Shown here: piece after piece, positions 23,996 to 33,214 of the stretch
Layout: every line of letters starts with the position of its first letter
Position numbering within the stretch: position 1 is the first letter of the stretch
Assembly: GCA_043777595.1 (NCBI GenBank)
Contig: JAYWHT010000073.1
Location: 1 to 38,115, forward strand
Reading direction: 5' to 3'
Source of the DNA: JAYVJH01 sp043777595
Lineage (GTDB): Bacteria; Bacteroidota; Bacteroidia; Cytophagales; Spirosomataceae
DNA length: 38,115 bases
Notes under the pieces: generated by a model
Databases searched by the model: none
Seen by the model: only the letters and a program-made list of their open reading frames with translations
Told to the model about the DNA's origin: nothing
Translations under genes and position numbers: made by a program

Positions 23996-26515
23996 TTACA
24001 TTACCGACAGCACTTTAAATTCTGTTCGGCGGTTGCGCTGGTATTCGCCTTCGGTACAAATCACACCATCGACACAGCCATTGATGGGTGCCGCTTCGCC
24101 TACTCCTGTGGCTTTCATACGGCTTTTGGCTATTCCTTTATTGGCCAAATAACTAAGTATAGCCTGTGAGCGTTTCAGAGAAGTTATTTTGTTTTCTTCG
24201 GCTTCGCCACGGCTATCGGTGTGAGTCATAATTTCTACGTTCATCATTGAGTATTTTCGCATTGTTCCCACCAATTTGTCTAATTCTCGTGCTACATTTG
24301 GTTGAATGGCCGCTTTACTACCTTCAAATGCAATATTGTCGATTCGTATCAAATCACCTACTTTGAGCATTGGTAAGTCGGCAGAAATGACTTTATTTGG
24401 TTTGGTTTTTTTAGAAGATTTTTTGATAAAACTTATATTTGTACCATACGATTTTTTTGAAGACTCTACTGTGTATCCACATCTGTCGTTGTCATTTACT
24501 GTAAAGCTATACCTACCCGTAGCATCTGTGAGTACGGTTTGTGTTACTTTTCCGGTACAGCTACTTCTCAACTTTATTAGTGCGCCAACAATAGGGCTTC
24601 CGTCTGTACCTTCCATGGCAATACCAGCTATTTTGCTCGAAACCCTATCGGCACCATTCCATGTTTGCTCTTTTGTATCGTCCTTAGTACTTTGCCCCCA
24701 GGTGTTTTGGCTGTCTTCGGTCGGTTTCGTTGCTTGTGAACTTTGTGTCTCGACGGTGTCAATGAGCATAAGTGGTTTTCCGATTGACATTTCTAATCTT
24801 GTGGGTTTGTCGTCGGTTAGGCCACGGGTTGTGAAGCCAATAGTACTATTCAAAAAACCGTCTTTTGAGGCCGTAAACAGATAATCGTTTTGGGTAGAAA
24901 GACAAATATGCGCTCGGCCATTTTCGTCTGTAAAGAGTTCTTTGTTTTCGCCCCCTCCATTTCTTGATTTTGCAATAATTTTTACACTATCAACGGGTAG
25001 TTGTGTTTCGTTGTCATAAATGCGAAGTGTTAGGTCACGGCAGTCGTATAGTGAGCTTTCACGGCTAAAACGAAATATATCGTCATCGCCAGCACGGCGA
25101 TTGCTACTAAAAAAACCTGCACTGCGATCGCTATCGGTAATGAATCCAAAATCATCGCCTTTTGAGTTGAGTGGGGCATCAAGATGAATAATATCAATAA
25201 CCTGTGTACCGTCTCGGCTCAAAATGGCGTAATATATGTCCAGCGCACCAAGCCCACCTCTACGGCCAGTTGTCGAAAAATACAGGTTTCCGTTGTCGTC
25301 AATAGTTGGAAATAGTTCATCGTTTTTGCTGTTAATTTCTTTGCCCATATTAACGGGCTTTCCCCAGCTATTGCCTTCACGAAACGATACATATAAGTCC
25401 TTACCGCCCACACCACGGGGCATATCTGACACAAAATAGAGCCGCGAGCCGTCTTTGCTTAGTGCTGGGTGTGCTGTCGAGTATTCGTCACTATTAAATG
25501 GTAGTTCTTGTACATTTGTCCAGTCGCCGTTGCCATATTGAGCCGAATAGAGCTTGAGTTTGATGTCGTTATCAACGCTTTGGCCTTTTTGGCCACCATT
25601 AAAGTTATTTCTTGTAAAAATCACTTGAGACCCGTCCGTACTAAACGTGGCCGGCCCTTCGTGGTATTTGGTATTTAGTGTTTTACTAAAAGAATTTGGC
25701 TGGCCAGGTTTTGAATTTCTGTTGCCGTTACTGTTTCCACCAATACTTGCTTCGTCTAAGCCATAGCCAATGGCGCGTCCTATTGTTTTTGAGTCGTTTG
25801 AGGTATTGAGTGTGTAAGCATCTTTACCCAAAACTCTTTCTTGTCTTACTCGCCCAGTGTTGCTGCTACCGTTTGTTTTTATTTCGGCCTCAGTACCGTC
25901 TGAATTAACGGTTGTTACCGACCGAATGTCATTGCGATTGGCCACATAAAACAAGTCTAAGTACCCTTTATTGAGCGACTCAGACGAAACCAAAGAAGAT
26001 GACTTACCCGAAACATAAACCAAACCATCTTTAAAATAAGAAGGGCTAAACTCTGACTCATCGGTATTGATTGATAGCGACTCGACCTTGTAAGATATTT
26101 TTCCCTTTGAATAGGTCGAAGCATCAACGACCGTACTAACTTTATTTGTTTGATATTGGGCAAAATACTGTTCAGATTCTTTAGATTTACCTACATTGGC
26201 CAATACTTTGGCATAATGTAAATAATGAATCGCCATGGGGCCCGTCAATGGACTTCCTTCTGCAAGTACTTCTCGATAAATACTCTCTGATTTGGCAAAA
26301 TCACCCAACTCAGAGTAGGAATATGCTACATTGGCTTTGACGATTTGTGTTTGTTTTTCGGGCAATGTTCTGTCTCCCAGCACCTGCTCATATAGAGATA
26401 TAGCTTTTGCAAAGGCACGTGTATCAAACTGCCGATTGGCTTGTTGCAAAACGCTCTCTTGGGCATTGGCCAATATGCTCAAAAACAATAACAGTATAAT
26501 GTATGTCTTTTTCAT
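23996..26515 (-). CDS. OmpA-family protein with TPR, beta-propeller and CRD domains (PorE-like)
   Basis: 839 aa with signal peptide MKKTYIILLLFLSILANAQ. Order of domains: tetratricopeptide-like helices (about 20-130); WD40/PD40-type propeller blades (about 145-480, e.g. SEFSPSYFKDGLVYVSG, HPALSKDGSRLYFVSDMP, DELFPTIDDNGNLYFSTTG); a carboxypeptidase-regulatory-like domain (about 490-580) and a second one after a Thr/Gln-rich linker (about 625-700); and an OmpA peptidoglycan-binding domain with THTDSRGEAEEN and NRRTEFKV at the end. This is the architecture of PorE, a T9SS component of Porphyromonas gingivalis, so a role in anchoring T9SS or its cargo to peptidoglycan is likely. It follows the CHU_C surface protein gene by 50 bp. 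Confidence 0.88.
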   Translation of the reverse strand: MKKTYIILLLFLSILANAQESVLQQANRQFDTRAFAKAISLYEQVLGDRTLPEKQTQIVKANVAYSYSELGDFAKSESIYREVLAEGSPLTGPMAIHYLHYAKVLANVGKSKESEQYFAQYQTNKVSTVVDASTYSKGKISYKVESLSINTDESEFSPSYFKDGLVYVSGKSSSLVSSESLNKGYLDLFYVANRNDIRSVTTVNSDGTEAEIKTNGSSNTGRVRQERVLGKDAYTLNTSNDSKTIGRAIGYGLDEASIGGNSNGNRNSKPGQPNSFSKTLNTKYHEGPATFSTDGSQVIFTRNNFNGGQKGQSVDNDIKLKLYSAQYGNGDWTNVQELPFNSDEYSTAHPALSKDGSRLYFVSDMPRGVGGKDLYVSFREGNSWGKPVNMGKEINSKNDELFPTIDDNGNLYFSTTGRRGGLGALDIYYAILSRDGTQVIDIIHLDAPLNSKGDDFGFITDSDRSAGFFSSNRRAGDDDIFRFSRESSLYDCRDLTLRIYDNETQLPVDSVKIIAKSRNGGGENKELFTDENGRAHICLSTQNDYLFTASKDGFLNSTIGFTTRGLTDDKPTRLEMSIGKPLMLIDTVETQSSQATKPTEDSQNTWGQSTKDDTKEQTWNGADRVSSKIAGIAMEGTDGSPIVGALIKLRSSCTGKVTQTVLTDATGRYSFTVNDNDRCGYTVESSKKSYGTNISFIKKSSKKTKPNKVISADLPMLKVGDLIRIDNIAFEGSKAAIQPNVARELDKLVGTMRKYSMMNVEIMTHTDSRGEAEENKITSLKRSQAILSYLANKGIAKSRMKATGVGEAAPINGCVDGVICTEGEYQRNRRTEFKVLSVM

Positions 26516-26565
26516 TCTGAATGTGGATAGTTCGTACTTTATTATTGCTACAACGTTTATATTCT

Positions 26566-28953
26566 CTACCGACTGATTGTCATAAATCTTGAAAACTCAC
26601 GCCCATCTTCTGTTTTGACTACATAAAAATAAGTCCCATCGGGCAAGCCTGTTTTCTGATTTGTAACCAAATTGCTTGTACCATTCCAGTCGTTTTTATA
26701 GTTTTCTTTTGAGTAAACCAAGCCACCGTTACGGTTATATATTTCTAATTTTAAATTTAAAATATCTAATTTTTTAATTACAAACAAATCATTGATACCA
26801 TCACCATTGGGTGAAAAGCCTTCTGGAATAAATACATCACCAATCTCAACATTGCCTCCCAGACTATTTAATACCAGAGGGGTTGGTGTTGTATTGTCAA
26901 GCGGGTTGCCATTGTTGTCGGGGTCGGCCACTTTACCGTCTGTCGAAATATCTCTACAAATATTACCATCAACGTCCAACGATGAGGCATAAGCTGTGTT
27001 CAGAAATACCGTATCACGAGCTTTGCTCAAATCTACGACCATTTTGATGCTTATTGTCCGAGATTCTCCCTTTGGTAAAATACACTTTTCGGCTCTTAGT
27101 ATTTCATAGTTACCGTTTTGGCCTGTGTATGTGGTATCTGCTTCCCACTGATAGACTGAATTGCCGTTGTCCAAAACCGTTACTATTGGCTTACTAACAA
27201 TAATTGCGCCATTTTTGAAAACTCTGTCCAAACTATCTATAATTTGTGTTTCGATGAGGTCGTGGCCGCCCAAGTTAAACACTTTGATGTAGTATTCAAC
27301 ATTGTAACGTTTGGGTACGATTGAACCATCTGGATTTTGAAAAACACCATTACTATTGAGGTATTTACTCACACCCAATATTTCTCTCACCAATACTGTT
27401 ATTGTATCTATTTTTAGGTCAATTACTGCAACGCCTGGCTTACAAACACCAGTACTATCAGGGTCGTTGGTTTTGAGGCTTATGCTCACTTTTCCAGCTT
27501 TGCGGTCGTCGATTGAGGGTTTATAAATGGTAGCGAGGGCATTTATATTGTTAAACGTACCCGTTCCGTTTGTTGCCCATTGGCTTTTGGTAGCCATGCC
27601 GCCGATTTTCCCCTCTAAGTAATAATTATTGCCAGCAATTTGCTCTGTTTTGACGATTGAGGCTGTGGCAGGGCTGGTTGAGCAGGGCGCAATACCGTTA
27701 GCACAGTTGATAATTATTGCTTCTATTGGTATAGACACACTCTTACAACCCGAAGGGGTTAATTCTGCAAAATAATAAATATCAGCTTTGGCGATTGTCC
27801 CTGTGTTGTTGATTAGAGATTGATTTTGGTCTGAACTACTAAACACAAAATAGCCCCCATCGGTGCTTGGTTTTGTCAAAATAGCTGTTGATAAATCTAC
27901 CGTTTGATAGGGACAAACGTTGGTCAGTTGTGGTGTGGCATCGGGAGTTTGTATTTTTTTTATAAAACTCAAAGATAATACACTTGATGGCTGGGACGTA
28001 CAGTTATCACGCTTACAGATGGCAGAATAGTTGACCGTTTGGTCAGTAGTAAAATTTTTATTTTCTACTATAATACTACTGCCCGTTTGCCCGTCAGACC
28101 ATACTACTACGCCATCGCAGCCTGAGGCGGTGATGGTAGCCGTTTCATAATAGCAAACTATTGACTTTGAGGCTTTTAGTTGGGGCATGGGTGGTAGGCC
28201 AGCTTCTACTGTAATGGCCGTTTCGATGGCTACGCCGCCATCGACCTTGCACACAGCCGAGTAAGTTGTAGTAGCCGTTGGCGATACTGTTATGCTCGGC
28301 CCCGTTTTGCCATTTGACCAAACGATTATACCCTTACAAGTTCCTTTGGCTGTAAGCGTGGCCGAGTCGCCTTGGCAAACAGTGGGCTTTGATGCGCTCA
28401 ATACCAATTTTGTTGCTGGTATTACCGCTACTTCTACCTCGGTGGCAAAGCAACTTAGGCAGCCATTGGCTCGGCAAGTGGCAGTATATTTTGTGGTAAA
28501 TATAGGACTAACTGTAATTTCGTTGCCAGTCATACCGTTTGACCACATCGTTTTGTCGGTGCAACCGATGGCCGTAAGCGTGGCCGACTCACCGATTGAA
28601 AGTGTCTTTTTGTCTGTATTAACAATCGGTGTCTGCAACTGGACAATATCAATCGTCAGTGGCTTCGATGTCGCTGACTTGCAGGTGGTTTTGTTACAAA
28701 CGGCGGTGTAGGTGGTGGTAGTTTTGGGAAAAACGGTCTGAGAAATTCCCGAGATTTTATTGGACCAGACCACCGTGCCGTCGCAGCCCGTGGCGTTTAG
28801 TATGACTGCTTGCCCTACGCAGCTTATTGGTTTTTCGGTACTGATTGTGGGTGCAGGAGTGTCGGCGCAAGTAGGCAAATCGCTCTGAGCAAGTACCTGA
28901 CTGGCTGATAGCGCAACTGTCCAAAAAAGGAATAATAGCTTTGATTTCATCAT
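26566..28953 (-). CDS. Large Ig-repeat surface protein with T9SS gliding-motility C-terminal domain
   Basis: 795 aa from ATG at 28953 (the next codon is also ATG). The frame is open further up, but the signal peptide MKSKLLFLFWTVALSASQ sets the start. Four tandem Ig-like repeats of about 70 residues follow (27964-28845), each with a central W-S-(N/D)-x-x-(S/T)-G core and a Thr-rich TTTYTAVC-type strand. Then come a PKD/Ig-like region, a DUF11-like domain (GVSKYLNSNGVF onwards) and the CHU_C domain: VFIPEGFSPNGDGINDLF, LEIYNRNGGLVYSKENYKNDWNG and the terminal FSRFMTISR. It should be secreted by T9SS (type B sorting) and displayed on the surface, possibly as an adhesin. Forms an operon with the PorE-like gene. 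Confidence 0.9.
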   Translation of the reverse strand: MMKSKLLFLFWTVALSASQVLAQSDLPTCADTPAPTISTEKPISCVGQAVILNATGCDGTVVWSNKISGISQTVFPKTTTTYTAVCNKTTCKSATSKPLTIDIVQLQTPIVNTDKKTLSIGESATLTAIGCTDKTMWSNGMTGNEITVSPIFTTKYTATCRANGCLSCFATEVEVAVIPATKLVLSASKPTVCQGDSATLTAKGTCKGIIVWSNGKTGPSITVSPTATTTYSAVCKVDGGVAIETAITVEAGLPPMPQLKASKSIVCYYETATITASGCDGVVVWSDGQTGSSIIVENKNFTTDQTVNYSAICKRDNCTSQPSSVLSLSFIKKIQTPDATPQLTNVCPYQTVDLSTAILTKPSTDGGYFVFSSSDQNQSLINNTGTIAKADIYYFAELTPSGCKSVSIPIEAIIINCANGIAPCSTSPATASIVKTEQIAGNNYYLEGKIGGMATKSQWATNGTGTFNNINALATIYKPSIDDRKAGKVSISLKTNDPDSTGVCKPGVAVIDLKIDTITVLVREILGVSKYLNSNGVFQNPDGSIVPKRYNVEYYIKVFNLGGHDLIETQIIDSLDRVFKNGAIIVSKPIVTVLDNGNSVYQWEADTTYTGQNGNYEILRAEKCILPKGESRTISIKMVVDLSKARDTVFLNTAYASSLDVDGNICRDISTDGKVADPDNNGNPLDNTTPTPLVLNSLGGNVEIGDVFIPEGFSPNGDGINDLFVIKKLDILNLKLEIYNRNGGLVYSKENYKNDWNGTSNLVTNQKTGLPDGTYFYVVKTEDGREFSRFMTISR
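27964..28845 (-). repeat. Four tandem Ig-like protein repeats
   Basis: Four units of about 70 codons, diverged in sequence but sharing VVWSNxxTG, a SATLTAxGC strand and TTTYxAVC. Cys spacing varies, and the fourth unit has a short insertion. They form the exposed N-terminal stalk of the T9SS-dependent protein. Confidence 0.7.
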
Positions 28954-29034
28954 AATTAGGGTTAGTAAATTCTGTTTGTTTGGGTACAATACCCCCAACC
29001 CAGTAAACGTAGCTAATTTCGTGCCAGACTGATA

Positions 29035-29065
29035 CAAATCTACTTTTTTTTGTGGTTTTGTACAA
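29035..29065 (-). promoter_or_regulatory. Bacteroidota promoter of the CHU_C/PorE-like operon
   Basis: Reverse strand: TTG at 29065-29063, 20 bp spacer, TAGATTTG at 29042-29035. Both elements and the spacing fit the -33/-7 consensus. The start site would be near 29028, giving a leader of about 75 nt. Confidence 0.55.
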
Positions 29066-29101
29066 TTATTTTATTTATGTGCTTTCTTTATCTTAAAATG
29101 G

Positions 29102-29109
29102 TATATTTG
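29102..29109 (+). promoter_or_regulatory. Candidate -7 promoter element of the SDR gene
   Basis: TATATTTG matches TAnnTTTG exactly, 35 bp upstream of the ATG at 29145. The -33 region is poor (TTTC at 29083). It lies back to back with the promoter of the surface-protein operon. Confidence 0.4.
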
Positions 29110-29144
29110 ACTTCAAAAATTAAACTAAAATAACTCAATTTCAA

Positions 29145-29975
29145 ATGTCATCATTCAAAAACAAAACGGTGTTTATCACAGGTGCCAGTCGTGGTATTGG
29201 CCTTGCTATAGCTTTGCGCCTTGCTCGTGAGGGAGCCAATATTATAGTAGCTGCCAAGACAACGGAAGCTCACCCCAAGCTACCAGGTACGATTTATACA
29301 GCCGCCGCCGAAATCGAAGCTGCTGGCGGCCAAGCATTGCCGATAGTGGTAGATGTACGCAACGAAGAAAATATCTATGCCGCCGTAGAGGCCGCAGTCA
29401 AACGCTTTGGGGGTATTGATATTTTGGTAAACAACGCCAGTGCCATTAACCTTACGCCAACCCTACAAACAGACATGAAACGCTACGACCTCATGCACCA
29501 AATCAATACTCGTGGTACATTTCTGACAAGTAAAGCCTGTTTGCCACATTTATTAAAAGCCGAAAATCCACACGTACTCAACCTTTCGCCACCGCTCAAT
29601 ATGGAAGAAAAATGGTTTGCGCCACACGTGGCCTATACCATGGCCAAGTTTGGAATGAGTATGTGTGTGCTGGGTATGGCCGGGGAGTTTAGGAATGAAG
29701 GCGTAGCTTTTAATGCACTTTGGCCTCGGACGGCCATTGCAACGGCAGCCGTCAATAATCTATTGGGTGGTGATATGGCCATGAAACGATGCCGCACCCC
29801 CGAAATTATGGCCGATGCCGCTGCACTTATTTTTAGCCAAAATAGCCGTGAGTGTACAGGTAATTTTTTTGTGGACGAGCCGCTCTTGCGCCAGCATGGA
29901 GTAACGAACTTTGACCAATATGTAGCCATTGCAGGTACGCTTGATAGCGACTTGATTCCCGATTTTTTTGTGTAA
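29145..29975 (+). CDS. Short-chain dehydrogenase, HSDL2-like
   Basis: 276 aa classical SDR with an N-terminal NAD(P)-binding fold: TGASRGIG (residues 12-19), NNAS, and the catalytic Tyr-x3-Lys pair Y164/K168 in VAYTMAKFGMS. The surrounding blocks (HVLNLSPPLNMEEKWF, AFNALWPRTAIATAAV, CTGNFFVDEPLL) match the hydroxysteroid dehydrogenase-like 2 group, whose substrate is poorly defined (fatty-acid or sterol metabolism is suspected in animals). The SCP2 domain found in animal HSDL2 is absent. Single gene, divergent from the surface-protein operon and convergent with the GH3/beta-lactamase gene. Confidence 0.92.
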   Translation: MSSFKNKTVFITGASRGIGLAIALRLAREGANIIVAAKTTEAHPKLPGTIYTAAAEIEAAGGQALPIVVDVRNEENIYAAVEAAVKRFGGIDILVNNASAINLTPTLQTDMKRYDLMHQINTRGTFLTSKACLPHLLKAENPHVLNLSPPLNMEEKWFAPHVAYTMAKFGMSMCVLGMAGEFRNEGVAFNALWPRTAIATAAVNNLLGGDMAMKRCRTPEIMADAAALIFSQNSRECTGNFFVDEPLLRQHGVTNFDQYVAIAGTLDSDLIPDFFV

Positions 29976-30019
29976 AAAATATTTAGACAAATACACCAGA
30001 CTACAAACACAAAACCTAT

Positions 30020-33000
30020 TTATTTTCCCAACAAATCATACACAACTTGAGCAATGGCCGTTCGGACGTTGCCGCTTGACAGCTTGCCATTGTCTCGGGT
30101 TGGATATACTCTATTAGACAAAAAAACATAGTTGAGGCCAATCGTGGGGTCGTTCCAGGTCATAATACCCGTAAAACCTGTATGCCCATAACTTTGCGGA
30201 CTGGCCGATTTGGGGGCATTGCCACAATATGTTTGGCAAGGTTTGTCGAAGCCCAACCCTCTGCGACTGTCTGGAAACTGGTAGCGTGTAAACTCGGCGA
30301 TGGTATTGGCTGACACAAAAGACTGGCCGCCGTAGCTGCCTTTTTGGAGGTAGGTTTGGGTGAGTTTCATGAGGTCGTTGGCATTGCCAAAAAGCCCTGC
30401 ATGGCCACTTAGCCCTTCGAGCATGGCTGCGCCCTCGTCGTGCACTCGTCCGTGTATGAGGGTTTGCCTAAAAAACGTATCTCGTTCAGATGGTACAATC
30501 TGGCTTAGGTCATAAAATCGCCGTGGGTTGAAAGTCAGAGAGTTAGCCCCTATTTTTCTGTAAATACTACTTTTCAAATATTCTTCAAAATCTTGCCCCG
30601 TAATGTTTTTGATAACTTGCGGATAAAGTATAAACGACAAATCTGAATAAATGTATTCTTTTTTTGCAACGGCAGACAACTCATTGAGTGGCGAATCTTT
30701 GATGGCTTTAAATATTTTTTTGTAATATTTTTTGTGCAACCACAAGCTATCTGTAACCTGAACGGTGTAAGCCCCTTGCATTGTTTTGCCCCATCTAAAA
30801 GTTCGATTTTTCCAAGTACCGTCTCCGTTACGGCAGTCTCTCCAAAACGGAATCCAGGCTTTTAGTCGGGCTTGGTGGGTCAAAATATCACGCCATACCA
30901 AATCGGCTTTGTTTGAGTTTTTGAAATTGGGCAAATAGTCTTTCATTGTACCGTCCAAATCAAATTTACCTTCGTCCACCAATCGCATCAAAGCCAATGT
31001 TGATGTACTGACTTTGGTAACAGAGGCCAAGTCGTAGAGATCGGTGAGTTTGACGGGCTGGTTGCTTTCGTAAGTTGGATTGCCGTAGGCTTTTCTAAAA
31101 AACACTTTGCCGTCTTTGGCCAACTGAACTACGGCACTTGGGGTAGCTTTTTGGGCGATAGCACCGTTTACAATAGAATCAATTTTAGCGGTTAATTGCT
31201 TGGTATTCAACCCTATTTCTTCAGGAATTGTATATTTCAGTCGGCCAATGGCTTCGGTATTGATGCCTGCTCCATACTTAAATTTTTCATTGACTGTAAC
31301 AGGTAATTTGCCCGATGCTGCAATTGCTCCAAATATCAACTGAGCCGATAAGTCTTCGGTAAAAGGGGTAAGTTGATAGGCCATGATTATGGCTTTGGCT
31401 TTGTCTATGTCTTCAAGTTTATTGAGCGAATAAGGATTGCCAAAAATACTAATGACGGCATTGCCGCTGTTGGCCATTACTTTCAGAATATTGGCAGTGG
31501 TGGGCATAATGCCATAGTTACGGCCCGGTCTAATGTTGTTGAGATGTGCGCCCACCAGCACCACATCATAACTTTTGAGAGCCGTCTGTATTTGTCTAAT
31601 CGTACTGTCGGGGCTGCTGTTGTTGAGGTTATAATGGTCAATGTGGGTATATAAATCTAAGGTTTGCTGAAAAGTAGTGAGGCCGTCGCTTGACACCGAA
31701 ATCTCGGAACGAGTACCGAGATCGATGACGCTGTTTGTTACGGTCTGTGAAGACACAGACCGTGGTGTAGGCGACACAGACCGTGGCGATGACATCACTA
31801 AGGGCGCATCTGTGATAGACAATGAAGCAATGTTGAGTTTGTCTAAGTCTCTGATAGGCAATATGTTATTGCTGTTTTTTAGAATTGTTAATGATTTTTC
31901 GGTCATTAGTCGATTGATGAGTTCGGCTTCTTTGTCGTTGATGTCTTCTACCAAATTTTTGGTGTCAATCGGCTTGGCTTTGTCCAAACCTACCCATTCT
32001 TTGGCGGCTAATATTTTTTTGACACGACTATCAATTTCAGCTTGACTGATGCGCCCCTCAGCGATTGATTTCTTGATTTGGGCGATAGCGGCTGGGATAT
32101 TTGGCGAAAATTCTAATATATCCATACCTGCCTCTAAACCTAAGGCATCGCCTTTGCCGTCAGGAAACAAGTTGGTCAAGCCTTTCATATTCATAGCATC
32201 AGAATATATCAGTCCGTCAAATCCCAACTCTTTACGCAACACATCGGTAACTATTTTTTTGGATAAAGTCGAAGGTAAATTTTTGGTTGTATCTAAGGCT
32301 GGAATACTCAAATGGGCAATCATTACACCATCTAATCCTCTCTTTATGAGTTCTTTGAACGGATATAACTCAACCGAGTCAAGTCTTGCTCGGCTGTGTG
32401 GAATAAGCGGCAATACATTGTGCGAGTCCACGCCTGTATCGCCATGGCCTGGAAAATGTTTGGCCGAAGTCAGTAGCCCACCGTCTTGCATACCCTTGAT
32501 GTAGGCGTAAGATTTGTCTAATACTTTTTGAGGATTTTCGCCAAACGACCGAAAGTTAATGACAGGGTTATTGGCATTGTTATTGACATCGACAGAAGGC
32601 GCAAAATTGACGTGAATCCCCATGCGTTTGCTGTGAGCGGCTAATGATTTGCCCATTCTATAAATCAAATCATCGTTGCCCTGCATAGCTCCCAACGTCA
32701 TCTGGTACGGAAACCGCACACTGCTATCGAGGCGCATATTCAAACCCCATTCTGCGTCCATGGCTACCAAAAGTGGCACTTTGCTGATAGAGTTATAGTA
32801 GTTGGTGAGTTGCGCTTCTTGTACTGGCCCACCCTGAAAAAACACCAAACCACCTACTTTATAGTCTCTTATCATGCGTTCTACATAGCGTGGGCTACTA
32901 ACGGCGGTGTCGATTATTACTCGCTTGGGGTTGTTTGGGTAGCCGTGTGCTGCCACCATTATCAACTGCCCAATGCGTTCGTCGGGTGTGAGGGCATTAA

Positions 33001-33118
33001 AAACCGAGTCTATCCATCGCTGGTTGGGGTTTTTGAGAAAAGCTGGAGTTTGTGCTTGGCTCAATGAAGTACATAAAGCGAAGAGTGCAAAATGAAATAC
33101 AGATAGCAATTTTTTCAT
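30020..33118 (-). CDS. Glycoside hydrolase family 3 (beta-N-acetylglucosaminidase-type) fused to a beta-lactamase-like serine hydrolase
   Basis: 1032 aa from ATG at 33118, where a signal peptide begins (MKKLLSVFHFALFALCTS); the frame is open further upstream but lacks plausible protein there. The N-terminal GH3 half has the NagZ-type signature KHFPGHGDTGVDSH (general acid His) and the nucleophile Asp in YSDAMNMKGL. A linking GH3 C-terminal-like domain follows and contains an odd low-complexity insert (see 31690-31800). The C-terminal half is a class C beta-lactamase/DD-peptidase fold: Ser in LASVTKVS (SxxK), Tyr in YSDLSF, and HTG in YGHTGFTG. It likely trims peptidoglycan or its turnover products in the periplasm; this fusion is known in Bacteroidota. 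Confidence 0.93.
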   Translation of the reverse strand: MKKLLSVFHFALFALCTSLSQAQTPAFLKNPNQRWIDSVFNALTPDERIGQLIMVAAHGYPNNPKRVIIDTAVSSPRYVERMIRDYKVGGLVFFQGGPVQEAQLTNYYNSISKVPLLVAMDAEWGLNMRLDSSVRFPYQMTLGAMQGNDDLIYRMGKSLAAHSKRMGIHVNFAPSVDVNNNANNPVINFRSFGENPQKVLDKSYAYIKGMQDGGLLTSAKHFPGHGDTGVDSHNVLPLIPHSRARLDSVELYPFKELIKRGLDGVMIAHLSIPALDTTKNLPSTLSKKIVTDVLRKELGFDGLIYSDAMNMKGLTNLFPDGKGDALGLEAGMDILEFSPNIPAAIAQIKKSIAEGRISQAEIDSRVKKILAAKEWVGLDKAKPIDTKNLVEDINDKEAELINRLMTEKSLTILKNSNNILPIRDLDKLNIASLSITDAPLVMSSPRSVSPTPRSVSSQTVTNSVIDLGTRSEISVSSDGLTTFQQTLDLYTHIDHYNLNNSSPDSTIRQIQTALKSYDVVLVGAHLNNIRPGRNYGIMPTTANILKVMANSGNAVISIFGNPYSLNKLEDIDKAKAIIMAYQLTPFTEDLSAQLIFGAIAASGKLPVTVNEKFKYGAGINTEAIGRLKYTIPEEIGLNTKQLTAKIDSIVNGAIAQKATPSAVVQLAKDGKVFFRKAYGNPTYESNQPVKLTDLYDLASVTKVSTSTLALMRLVDEGKFDLDGTMKDYLPNFKNSNKADLVWRDILTHQARLKAWIPFWRDCRNGDGTWKNRTFRWGKTMQGAYTVQVTDSLWLHKKYYKKIFKAIKDSPLNELSAVAKKEYIYSDLSFILYPQVIKNITGQDFEEYLKSSIYRKIGANSLTFNPRRFYDLSQIVPSERDTFFRQTLIHGRVHDEGAAMLEGLSGHAGLFGNANDLMKLTQTYLQKGSYGGQSFVSANTIAEFTRYQFPDSRRGLGFDKPCQTYCGNAPKSASPQSYGHTGFTGIMTWNDPTIGLNYVFLSNRVYPTRDNGKLSSGNVRTAIAQVVYDLLGK
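31690..31800. repeat. Double-palindrome element inserted in frame in the glycosidase gene
   Basis: Two perfect inverted repeats lie side by side: ATCTCGG/CCGAGAT (31701-31707 and 31716-31722, 8-nt loop) and ACGGTCTGTG/CACAGACCGT (31740-31749 and 31754-31763, 4-nt loop). GACACAGACCGTGG then repeats at 31752-31765 and 31773-31786. Translated on the minus strand, it gives about 37 low-complexity residues (PRSVSPTPRSVSS, then LGTRSEISVSS) between normal family sequence on each side. The boundaries are my estimate. Confidence 0.7.
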
Positions 33119-33131
33119 GCTGGGGGTTTTT

Positions 33132-33205
33132 AGTAGTCGGGAGTGTTTAGTATGGTGTCCTGAGTTAAATACAATGCTGTAAGCCAGTAATTTACCAAAA
33201 TCAAA
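33132..33205. repeat. Dispersed intergenic repeat, copy B (74 bp)
   Basis: Gap-free partner of 1117-1190 (56 of 74 identical). It lies just upstream of the glycosidase start, so it probably falls in that gene's leader or promoter. A TAAGTTTG element on the minus strand at 33215-33222 would place the whole repeat in the 5' untranslated region. Confidence 0.55.
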
Positions 33206-33214
33206 ATTTATATA

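Noticed and set aside
24306..24884. 192-aa plus-strand ORF
   Set aside because: It lies antisense within the OmpA-family gene, whose domain content is clear; no family resemblance on the plus strand.
28954..29037. Longer N-terminus for the CHU_C protein
   Set aside because: The extra 28 residues precede a clear signal peptide and overlap the predicted promoter and start site.
31740..31786. CRISPR-like repeat array
   Set aside because: Only two direct copies of 14 bp, with a 7-nt spacer, inside a coding frame; it fits a palindromic insert better.
32049..32504. 151-aa plus-strand ORF
   Set aside because: It is antisense to the conserved GH3 catalytic domain and shows no recognisable protein signature.
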